64,000 nt of DNA from Treponema succinifaciens DSM 2489 (GTDB taxonomy: Bacteria; Spirochaetota; Spirochaetia; Treponematales; Treponemataceae): NCBI RefSeq assembly GCF_000195275.1, contig NC_015385.1, forward strand, positions 744,001-808,000. Reading direction: 5' to 3'. The notes beneath the pieces were generated by a model that was not told where the DNA came from, ran no database searches, and saw only the letters and a program-made list of their open reading frames with translations. The stretch's first letter is position 1; each line of letters opens with the position of its first letter. The position numbers and the translations under genes are program-made. Below are positions 53,790 through 61,150 of this stretch, piece by piece.

Positions 53790-54278
53790 ATGAAGAATCG
53801 AATAAAAACTATTACAAGACTAATAGTTTTCCAGTTTTTATTATTATTTTTGCAAAGTTGTTCTAATAACAAAAAGAATAACGTTAATTCATTCATTGAA
53901 GAATATATAAATACAGTTTCTTCTGAACATGCAAAGTATAAGTCCAATATTACAGAAAAAATGAAAAACTATTATATGGATTATGAAAACAAGGAAATGG
54001 CAGATATGCCCGAATATCTTGAAATAGGCCCCTTTAGAAATAATGTGTTGTTAATCAATAGCTATAAAATATTATCAATTAAAGAAATCAAAGATGTAAA
54101 AATTCCTGAATGTAAACATGTTTATGATATTGATGTGCAGTTTGAAATTGAAACTGAAAATGGTATCGCAAAACAAAAAATTGCTAACTATTGGGTAACA
54201 TACTATAAAAATAAATTTTACATATATGGAGACAATTTCTTACAAGATATTTATATATTAAAAAAGGATATAAATTAA
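53790..54278 (+). CDS. Small lipoprotein, possible immunity (paralogue 2)
   Basis: The 162-residue protein, with signal FQFLLLFLQSCSNN, is similar along its length to the previous one (INTVSSEHAKYKSNITEKMKNYYMDYENKEMADMPEYL, YGDNFLQDIYILKKDIN). Separated by 65 AT-rich bases, it may have its own promoter. Confidence 0.6.
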   Translation: MKNRIKTITRLIVFQFLLLFLQSCSNNKKNNVNSFIEEYINTVSSEHAKYKSNITEKMKNYYMDYENKEMADMPEYLEIGPFRNNVLLINSYKILSIKEIKDVKIPECKHVYDIDVQFEIETENGIAKQKIANYWVTYYKNKFYIYGDNFLQDIYILKKDIN

Positions 54279-54281
54279 AAA

Positions 54282-54410
54282 GCGGAAATCTTATATAATT
54301 TTTCAAAATACAATACACATGGAGCTGTATATAAAGACGATAGAAGTGAAAAATCTCCTTCCTACTTTCATAATATAGACTATCACAAATTATTTGAGGA
54401 ACAAAAATGA
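54282..54410 (+). pseudogene. Orphan toxin tip (3' fragment of a T2-like effector)
   Basis: A 42-codon open frame without start (AEILYNFSKYNTHGAVYKDDR...FHNIDYHKLFEEQK) is homologous to the last 42 residues of T2 and ends in the same ATGA overlap with an immunity gene. It is a displaced toxin end still paired with its immunity gene. Confidence 0.75.
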
Positions 54411-54955
54411 AAACTTGGCAGAAATATCTGTTTATATACATTCCAATTGGGTTCTTTTGTTGTTTGATAAATTTTTGTGCTAAGAAAGATAACAGAGCTC
54501 CGTATGTCGAATATCACCTATTGCATGAATTAGATAAAACTGAATATTCGGTAAATGACCTTGTAACTGGAAAAAATCTCGGAAAAATTAATTTTTCTAT
54601 TGATAATGATGAAGTAATCTTTGACATTTCTGCAGAAGCAGTGTCTGGAACATTAATGATAGGAGAATATGGAGACTTATATCAGTATTCAAATATTGAT
54701 TTAACCAATATAAAGGTTCAAAAGCAAAAATGTAAAAATTTGGACTTTTATAGTGGTAAAGTTGGAGACTGGAATACTATCGTAATTATGAGTTTAGATA
54801 ATAACGATTCCTGTGAATACTACAAATCAAAAAATAAACAAAGATATCTTTTTTATTTGTTAAAAATTTTCTACAAAAGATGAAAGTGTTTATGATTTAT
54901 ATTCAGGCTTTAGTGCATTTGTAAAAACTATGAAATATGCCTCAATCTTAGAATA
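54407..54955 (+). pseudogene. Putative immunity protein I2c, frameshifted by small deletion
   Basis: Paralogue of the genes at 49315 and 49890 (MKTWQKYLFIYIPIGFFCC, FYSGKVGDWNTIVIMSLDN). Around 54868 about 13 bases encoding NGDYN are missing, so the frame ends early at 54883. The conserved tail (FSTKDESVYDLYSGF...MKYASILE) continues in another frame to 54955. Confidence 0.7.
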
Positions 54956-55008
54956 AAGCATAACATGCACTTCAAAGCGGACGGCAAGTCAAGCTTGCCG
55001 CCGTTTGA

Positions 55009-56645
55009 TATGTTGTGCCATTTGTCAACATAAAAAACTCCTTTTGAGAAAAAATATAAAAAAAAACGGAAGGAAAGCGATAGATCGGCACATGGCCATT
55101 CTGATATACGTGGATTCGCCTGAAAATCAGGTTTACCGACAGGTCAATGGTCCGCCTGGAATTCTTTCTCTCTAACTGCGAGCATAGGAAGTTAAAAAGT
55201 TTCCCGCTCATAAACCGCTCGAAGATAATTCCTTAAATGCTCACAAATTCCTTCCGTTATGATACAAGTTAATTTTTCGCCAGAATATCTTTAGCGAAAG
55301 TTTCATCCCGCAGGTGATTTGATTTCATTGCGCAATAAACTCCTCGACCGTTTTTTGAATGTCGGAAAGCTCCCCCTCATCAATTTTGTTCAAGGCAGTT
55401 TTCCTGTTGTCAACAAAATTCATCATTCCCCAGACAAAACATGCAAGCTCCCTTGCCCCCGCCGTCGTTACTAGATTGTAGGGGAGCCCTTTTTGGGAAA
55501 GATAAAGCATTCTTTTTCTGAGCCTGAGCGTGCACTTGTCCGCGTAAGAAACGATGGCGGCGGACGCATTTTTCTGCCGCTCTTTTACCCTGACTGATTT
55601 TGCCGTGACAACAGAATGCATTCTAAGGCTTCCCGCACACTCAACAAGAAGACTTCTGACTCTTGAATTCCCAGCTTTCGTAATCGCCGTGTGCCGTACC
55701 CTGTTTCCGCTTGAATCCTCGCCGGGACAAAGTCCTATAAAGCTTACGAAGGACTTCGCCTTTGAAAAACGGGAAAAATCCCCGATTTCCGCGACAATCG
55801 AAATAGCGGAGACATAACTGATTCCAGAGATGCACACCAGAGCATCAATTTTTTCCCTCACTTCATCATCCTTGCAGAGTTCCAGAATCTTCGCCTCAAT
55901 TCTCTGAACTTTGTCCATGAGCGTTATTACTTCGGCGTGATATTCCTCAAATGATTCCTGAAGCCACTTGTCAGCGAAGTTCATCGTCCTGAGCCAAGCC
56001 ATGTGAGCCTGCGTCCAGTAATGGCCGCTCTGAGGATAAGGCAAGCCCATTCGCAGCAGGAAAGAAAGGAGGTTCTGCTTTGCTTTTTTGAGCATGGTGA
56101 TTTTTGCCGTCCTGACCCGTGTATATTCCTTTATCGCCTCAAGTTTTTCAGAAGGAAGGCAGACAGGGCTGTAGGTTTTGAAGGCGAGAGTCTTTGCAAG
56201 AAGGCGGGCGTCCATCCTGTCTGTCTTGACTTTCTGACCAGGTGCCTTTGCTATTGTCGATGGGGCGATAATGACGCAGGCGAAGTCTTCTTTTTGAAGT
56301 TTTCTGCAAAGTCCGTATCCTGTGGGACCTGCCTCGTATCCAATAAGAAAAACTGCATCTTGCCCGACTGATTTTTGAAGGTTCTTCAGGTAGTGAAGCG
56401 TGTTTTCAAATTTGGAAGAGCTTTTGTGCTCCGCGAATAATTTGTCTTCACGGCTGTCATAAGCACAGAAAGAATTTGTGTCCTTGTGCACGTCAATTCC
56501 GACATAGATTACTTTTGTGTTCTCTGTTACATTGTTCATTGTAGTGCTCCTTTTTGCATGAGGCAGGTCATGCTTGTTGTTTTCTATTCCAAGTTTACGA
56601 CCGAACCCTCGATTCTGCAAACCTGGTGGCACTACATATTGTCTA
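55009..56645 (-). mobile_element. IS1111-group element in attC, copy 7
   Basis: 1637 bp, same ends and orientation; groups with copies 5 and 6 by shared substitutions. Confidence 0.9.
55325..56539 (-). CDS. IS110-family transposase, intact (copy 7)
   Basis: 404 residues with complete DEDD and Tnp20 motifs; AGGAG before the start at 56539. Confidence 0.9.
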   Translation of the reverse strand: MNNVTENTKVIYVGIDVHKDTNSFCAYDSREDKLFAEHKSSSKFENTLHYLKNLQKSVGQDAVFLIGYEAGPTGYGLCRKLQKEDFACVIIAPSTIAKAPGQKVKTDRMDARLLAKTLAFKTYSPVCLPSEKLEAIKEYTRVRTAKITMLKKAKQNLLSFLLRMGLPYPQSGHYWTQAHMAWLRTMNFADKWLQESFEEYHAEVITLMDKVQRIEAKILELCKDDEVREKIDALVCISGISYVSAISIVAEIGDFSRFSKAKSFVSFIGLCPGEDSSGNRVRHTAITKAGNSRVRSLLVECAGSLRMHSVVTAKSVRVKERQKNASAAIVSYADKCTLRLRKRMLYLSQKGLPYNLVTTAGARELACFVWGMMNFVDNRKTALNKIDEGELSDIQKTVEEFIAQ

Positions 56646-56692
56646 AAATATTGTTAGGCGGATGGGTCACTGGCCCACTTATTGTTAATAAG

Positions 56693-56766
56693 AAAATCCT
56701 CCAACATTTTTCTCTAAAGTCATTCGTTGAATGACAAACAAAGTAAAAATCGTAGGAGGATTTTTA
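56693..56766 (+). promoter_or_regulatory. RBS-sequestering leader of TM2 gene
   Basis: AAAATCCTCC (56693-56702) is a perfect complement of GGAGGATTTT (56755-56764), which contains the Shine-Dalgarno sequence six bases before the ATG. Between them is a perfect hairpin GTCATTCGTTGAATGAC (56719-56735). The same three parts precede an unrelated gene at 58277-58347. Confidence 0.6.
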
Positions 56767-57101
56767 TGGACACAAACAAAATTGACATGTTTTTTGTAGC
56801 AAATGGTAAAAAATTGCCAGCTGAAAAAGCAGTACTAATTCGTGAAAAAATGGCACAAATTGATGACTCAAGATATGCCACAATCAGTTCTGTTGAACTG
56901 AAAGACCCGACAACTATGCTTCTTGTAAGTATTTTCCTTGGAGAACTTGGAGTTGACCGTTTTATGCTGGGGGAAACAGGTATGGGAATTTTGAAACTTC
57001 TTACAGCCGGCTTATGCGGTATTCTTTGGCTCATCGATTTGATTGGCATTACAAAGAAAGTTAAAGAATACAATTACAATGAATTGATGAAGATTCTGTA
57101 A
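56766..57101 (+). CDS. TM2-domain membrane protein (full copy)
   Basis: The 111-residue protein has a cytosolic N-terminus ([30 protein letters not shown]) and a TM2 domain from about residue 52 ([29 protein letters not shown]...[11 protein letters not shown]). The frame could extend upstream to 56727, but the GGAGG site places the start at 56766. The ribosome site is predicted to be masked by the leader. Confidence 0.85.
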   Translation: MDTNKIDMFFVANGKKLPAEKAVLIREKMAQIDDSRYATISSVELKDPTTMLLVSIFLGELGVDRFMLGETGMGILKLLTAGLCGILWLIDLIGITKKVKEYNYNELMKIL

Positions 57102-57112
57102 TCGGAGATGAG

Positions 57113-57150
57113 GAAACTTTCGGTTCAAGCCCGAAAGTTTCCTTTAATTT
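57113..57150 (+). terminator. Terminator after TM2 gene (second copy)
   Basis: GGAAACTTTCGG-TTCAAG-CCCGAAAGTTTCC stem-loop and T-rich tract. Confidence 0.7.
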
Positions 57151-57165
57151 TTTTCAAATTAACTT

Positions 57166-57426
57166 ATGACCTGCATTACTAGAGAGATTTTTAATATTCC
57201 ATGCCCCACCTGTGGAGTAACAAGAGCTTTGATTTCCTTGCTAAAAGGAGATTTACAGGGCTATTTTCACTACAATTTGATGGCAGTCCCATTATGCATA
57301 GCGACGGTTTTGATGATTATTGGCACAAAAGTAAAAATAAAAAAGCTCCAGATTATAAGTATTGTAATTTTATTAATAAACATACCGTATTATTTTTATA
57401 GACTGAGGCTTGGGGTAATTCCATAA
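57166..57426 (+). CDS. DUF2752 family small membrane protein (second copy)
   Basis: 86 residues, differing from the copy at 368-628 by about three residues (ITRE, NIPC); CPTCGVTRA motif and two membrane segments retained. Confidence 0.75.
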   Translation: MTCITREIFNIPCPTCGVTRALISLLKGDLQGYFHYNLMAVPLCIATVLMIIGTKVKIKKLQIISIVILLINIPYYFYRLRLGVIP

Positions 57427-57502
57427 AAACACACTTTCAAGTCGAAAAAAAAATAAATTCTATGATATAATAAAGGGAAAATTTGGTTGCAAGGAGGAAC
57501 AT

Positions 57503-57730
57503 ATGCCTTTGACTGAAGTACAGGAAAAATTGAAAAAAATTCCAGAAGAATATCTGGTTGAAGTCTATAATTACCTGGAATTGCTTGAATATAAAATTCT
57601 ATACAAAAAACAAAACGAATCTTCCAAGAAAAAGTTTCCAAATCGTCACCCTGGAATTTTAAAAGATCCGAATTTCTATATGTCTCCAGATTTTGATGAG
57701 CCTTTAGAAGATTTTAAGGAGTATATGTGA
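57503..57730 (+). CDS. DUF2281/VapB-like antitoxin (second copy)
   Basis: 75 residues, five or so substitutions from the copy at 705 (PEEYLVEV, ESSKKKF). AAGGAGG site, GTGA overlap with the toxin. Confidence 0.75.
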   Translation: MPLTEVQEKLKKIPEEYLVEVYNYLELLEYKILYKKQNESSKKKFPNRHPGILKDPNFYMSPDFDEPLEDFKEYM

Positions 57731-58104
57731 AATATCTTTTAGACACACATGCACTGCTGTGGTATTTATATGACGATAATAATCTTTCCTCAACAGCAAA
57801 AGAACTGATCACAAATGAGTATTGCTATTACAGTAAAGTTTCACTATGGGAAATTGCCATAAAGCAGACTAGGAAACTTCTTGAATATAAACAGTCAATT
57901 TCTGAAATTATCGAAGCCTGCAGGGTGGAAGAATTCGAGGAGCTTGCTGTATCAGGAACCTCATTGGAATTGATAAAAACGTTGCCTGATGTTCATCGAG
58001 ATCCATTTGACAGACTGTTGATTGCTATGGCAAAAGAAAATGATTTTACAATTATTACAAAAGACTCAAAAATTCCATTGTATGATGTAAAGACAATTTG
58101 GTAG
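57727..58104 (+). CDS. vapC: VapC-like PIN-domain toxin (second copy)
   Basis: 125 residues with the same PIN acidic residues as the copy at 929; changes CRVEEF and ENDFTI. The duplicated pair could cross-neutralise. Confidence 0.85.
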   Translation: MKYLLDTHALLWYLYDDNNLSSTAKELITNEYCYYSKVSLWEIAIKQTRKLLEYKQSISEIIEACRVEEFEELAVSGTSLELIKTLPDVHRDPFDRLLIAMAKENDFTIITKDSKIPLYDVKTIW

Positions 58105-58109
58105 ATAAT

Positions 58110-58243
58110 CGCCTAACATGGTTTTCAAAACCGATAAAAACTTTGTCACAAAAGTTGCTATTCGTGGCTTTGCGCTACCGCAACTTTTGCGCCAATTTTG
58201 CCTACGGCAAAACCGTTTTTACGGTTTAAAACGCTAGTTAGGC
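58110..58243 (+). other. attC site (long type)
   Basis: Identical to the site at 1312-1440 but with the core GTTAGGC of a different next cassette, so the two copies of this cassette diverge exactly at the recombination point. Leader palindrome TGGGCCA-C-TGGCCCA at 58247-58261. Confidence 0.85.
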
Positions 58244-58276
58244 GGATGGGCCACTGGCCCACTTGTGTTACAAGAA

Positions 58277-58347
58277 AAAATCCTCCAACAAATTTTCTCA
58301 AAAGTCATTCGTTGAATGACAAAAAAGTAAAATCTAAGGAGGATTTT
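58277..58347 (+). promoter_or_regulatory. RBS-sequestering leader (second instance)
   Basis: AAAATCCTCC (58277-58286), hairpin GTCATTCGTTGAATGAC (58304-58320) and GGAGGATTTT (58338-58347) directly before the ATG. Same architecture as at 56693 but upstream of an unrelated protein. Confidence 0.6.
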
Positions 58348-58689
58348 ATGGATGAATTTGTCGAAAGATTAGCAGGTATAGGAGTTCCAGCACTTGTGTT
58401 TCTAATCATTATGAGTACAACAGGTTTAGCTGGTGCAGCTGCAATAACAGCAACATTAGCTTTATTGGGACCTGGCGGCATGATTGGTGGTGTAATTACA
58501 CTTATAGTAATAGGTGCTGGTGCTTCAGTTATTTCAAAGTATGGATATTCAGCAATTATTACTGCTACTTGTAAGAAAATTATGCAAAAAGATAATCTTA
58601 CAAGAGAACAAATGTGTGAGAAAATTGACAAATATCCGATTACAAAAGGATTGAAAGAAAAAGTAAAAGCAAAAATCCGTGAAGCATAG
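58348..58689 (+). CDS. Small glycine-rich membrane protein
   Basis: The 113-residue protein has two hydrophobic, glycine/alanine-rich segments (GVPALVFLIIMSTTGLAGAAAITATLALLGPGG, then IGGVITLIVIGAGASVISKYG). A charged helical tail follows (KKIMQKDNLTREQMCEKIDKYPITKGLKEKVKAKIREA). No family recognised. The start is fixed by GGAGG. Its leader is shared with the TM2 gene, and a terminator follows 16 bases after the stop. Confidence 0.65.
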   Translation: MDEFVERLAGIGVPALVFLIIMSTTGLAGAAAITATLALLGPGGMIGGVITLIVIGAGASVISKYGYSAIITATCKKIMQKDNLTREQMCEKIDKYPITKGLKEKVKAKIREA

Positions 58690-58704
58690 CTTTTAGATTT
58701 TTAC

Positions 58705-58727
58705 GGCGGGTCAAGCCCGCCTTTTTT
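58705..58727 (+). terminator. Rho-independent terminator
   Basis: GGCGGG-TCAAG-CCCGCC followed by six T. Confidence 0.85.
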
Positions 58728-58739
58728 ATACATTTGAGC

Positions 58740-58769
58740 TTGACAGTAAAGATATACAATGTATATACT
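58740..58769 (+). promoter_or_regulatory. mazEF promoter with palindromic operator
   Basis: TTGACA at 58740, 18-base spacer, TATACT at 58764. The palindrome ATATACA-A-TGTATAT (58752-58766) overlaps the -10 region and is a likely MazE/MazEF operator. Confidence 0.65.
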
Positions 58770-58789
58770 TAATATATGGAGGTAGCATT

Positions 58790-59023
58790 ATGGAAGCTGT
58801 AGTTCAGAAATGGGGTAACAGTCTCGGTTTTAGAATTCCGTCACTTTGGGCAAAAGACAACAATGTAAAGAACGGTAGTAAAATTGAAGTAATCGCTGAA
58901 AAAGGAAAAATAGTAATTCTTCCTCAGAAAAAAACTCTTGATGATATGCTGGATATGGTTACTTCAGAAAACATTCATTCAGAAATATCAACCGGCAGTT
59001 CGGTAGGTAATGAAGAATGGTAA
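58790..59023 (+). CDS. mazE: MazE-like antitoxin
   Basis: The 77-residue SpoVT-AbrB-type protein has VVQKWGNSLGFRIPSLWAKDNNVKNGSKIEVIAEKGKIVILPQ (residues 4-46), typical of MazE. An acidic tail follows that blocks the MazF active site. GGAGG eight bases upstream. The gene overlaps mazF by seven bases. Confidence 0.9.
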   Translation: MEAVVQKWGNSLGFRIPSLWAKDNNVKNGSKIEVIAEKGKIVILPQKKTLDDMLDMVTSENIHSEISTGSSVGNEEW

Positions 59024-59355
59024 ATTTAAATTATGTTCCTGAAAAAGGTGATTTAGTCTGGCTCGATTTTAATCCGCAAGCAGGACATGAACAAAAAGGT
59101 CGCTGCCCTGCAATTTGTATATCTCAGAAAAAATACAATCAGAAAATTGGACTTGCTCTATTCTGCCCTATAACAAGCCATATCAAGGGATATCCTTTTG
59201 AAATTGTATTGGACAATCATTCAATAAATGGTTGCATCTTAAGCGATCAGGTAAAAAATCTTGATTATAGACAAAGACATTGTGATTTTATAGAAAAAGC
59301 GACAGAAGAGGAAATTAATTCTGTTATAGATAATATAAAACTGTTAATAGAATAA
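59017..59355 (+). CDS. mazF: MazF-like mRNA interferase toxin
   Basis: The 112-residue PemK/MazF protein has PEKGDLVWLDFNPQAGHEQKGRCPAICIS (with the conserved R in a GRCPA context), LALFCPITSHIKGYPFEIVL and GCILSDQVKNLDYRQRHC. It is an RNase that cuts mRNA at short motifs and is neutralised by MazE. It ends just before an attC half-core. Confidence 0.9.
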   Translation: MVNLNYVPEKGDLVWLDFNPQAGHEQKGRCPAICISQKKYNQKIGLALFCPITSHIKGYPFEIVLDNHSINGCILSDQVKNLDYRQRHCDFIEKATEEEINSVIDNIKLLIE

Positions 59356-59410
59356 TCACATAACAAGAAGTTCAAAGCCGACAAACCGGTCAAGCCGGTT
59401 TGCGGTTTGA

Positions 59411-61048
59411 TATGTTGTGCCATTTGTCAACATAAAAAACTCCTTTTGAGAAAAAATATAAAAAAAAACGGAAGGAAAGCGATAGATCGGCACATGGCCA
59501 TTCTGATATACGTGGATTCGCCTGAAAATCAGGTTTACCGACAGGTCAATGGTCCGCCTGGAATTCTTTCTCTCTAACTGCGAGCATAGGAAGTTAAAAA
59601 GTTTCCCGCTCATAAACCGCTCGAAGATAATTCCTTAAATGCTCACAAATTCCTTCCGTTATGATACAAGTTAATTTTTCGCCAGAATATCTTTAGCGAA
59701 AGTTTCATCCCGCAGGTGATTTGATTTCATTGCGCAATAAACTCCTCGACCGTTTTTTGAATGTCGGAAAGCTCCCCCTCATCAATTTTGTTCAAGGCAG
59801 TTTTCCTGTTGTCAACAAAATTCATCATTCCCCAGACAAAACATGCAAGCTCCCTTGCCCCCGCCGTCGTTACTAGATTGTAGGGGAGCCCTTTTTGGGA
59901 AAGATAAAGCATTCTTTTTCTGAGCCTGAGCGTGCACTTGTCCGCGTAAGAAACGATGGCGGCGGACGCATTTTTCTGCCGCTCTTTTACCCTGACTGAT
60001 TTTGCCGTGACAACAGAATGCATTCTAAGGCTTCCCGCACACTCAACAAGAAGACTTCTGACTCTTGAATTCCCAGCCTTAGTAATCGCCGTGTGCCGTA
60101 CCCTGTTTCCGCTTGAATCCTCGCCGGGACAAAGTCCTGTAAAGCTTACGAAGGACTTCGCCTTTGAAAAACGGGAAAAATCCCCGATTTCCGCGACAAT
60201 CGAAATGGCGGAGACATAACTGATTCCAGAGATGCACACCAGGGCATCAATTTTTTCCCTCACTTCATCATCCTTGCAGAGTTCCAGAATCTTCGCCTCA
60301 ATTCTCTGAACTTTGTCCATGAGCGTTATTACTTCGGCGTGATATTCCTCAAATGATTCCTGAAGCCACTTGTCAGCGAAGTTCATCGTCCTGAGCCAAG
60401 CCATGTGAGCCTGCGTCCAGTAATGGCCGCTCTGAGGATAAGGCAAGCCCATTCGCAGCAGGAAAGAAAGGAGGTTCTGCTTTGCTTTTTTGAGCATGGT
60501 GATTTTTGCCGTCCTGACCCGTGTATATTCCTTTATCGCCTCAAGTTTTTCAGAAGGAAGGCAGACAGGGCTGTAGGTTTTGAAGGCGAGAGTCTTTGCA
60601 AGAAGGCGGGCGTCCATCCTGTCTGTCTTGACTTTCTGACCAGGTGCCTTTGCTATTGTCGATGGGGCGATAATGACGCAGGCGAAGTCTTCTTTTTGAA
60701 GTTTTCTGCTAAAGTCCGTATCCTGTGGGACCTGCCTCGTATCCAATAAGAAAAACTGCATCTTGCCCGACTGATTTTTGAAGGTTCTTCAGGTAGTGAA
60801 GCGTGTTTTCAAATTTGGAAGAGCTTTTGTGCTCCGCGAATAATTTGTCTTCACGGCTGTCATAAGCACAGAAAGAATTTGTGTCCTTGTGCACGTCAAT
60901 TCCGACATAGATTACTTTTGTGTTCTCTGTTACATTGTTCATTGTAGTGCTCCTTTTTGCATGAGGCAGGTCATGCTTGTTGTTTTCTATTCCAAGTTTA
61001 CGACCGAACCCTCGATTCTGCAAACCTGGTGGCACTACATATTGTCTA
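59411..61048 (-). mobile_element. IS1111-group element in attC, copy 8
   Basis: 1638 bp; one extra T (TCTGCTAAAG) in the transposase. Same ends and orientation. Confidence 0.9.
59727..60942 (-). pseudogene. IS110-family transposase, frameshifted (copy 8)
   Basis: The insertion at about 60710 separates the first about 75 residues (GIDVHKD, GYEAGPTGYGL) from the rest. Confidence 0.9.
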
Positions 61049-61095
61049 ACTCATTGTTATGCTCACACGCCACTGGCGTGGGGGGCATATAAAAT

Positions 61096-61124
61096 TTGAT
61101 TTCAAAATAAAAGAAAGTTATAAT
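61096..61124 (+). promoter_or_regulatory. Promoter of second toxin cassette
   Basis: TTGATT, 17-base spacer, TATAAT; same as at 44137. Confidence 0.65.
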
Positions 61125-61150
61125 TATGATATCAATATATCGGTTAGCAA

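Larger units (their letters stand above)
54957..56659 (+). other. attC site split by IS1111-group element (copy 7)
   Basis: Left: GCATAAC, TGCACTTCAAAGCGG, ACGGCAAG-TCAAG-CTTGCCG hairpin. Right: AAATATT, GTTAGGC (56653-56659). The left arm CACTTC has no complement in the right arm, so this is a hybrid of two sites. Leader palindrome TGGGTCA-C-TGGCCCA at 56663-56677. Confidence 0.8.
59357..61062 (+). other. attC site split by IS1111-group element (copy 8)
   Basis: Left: CACATAAC, AGTTCAAAGCCG, AAACCGG-TCAAG-CCGGTTT. Right: ACTCATT, GTTATGC (61056-61062). The arms match. The half-core CACATAAC does not complement the TTAGGCGG start of the cassette it closes, so the 58238-59364 cassette is composite. 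Leader palindrome at 61066-61080. Confidence 0.8.
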
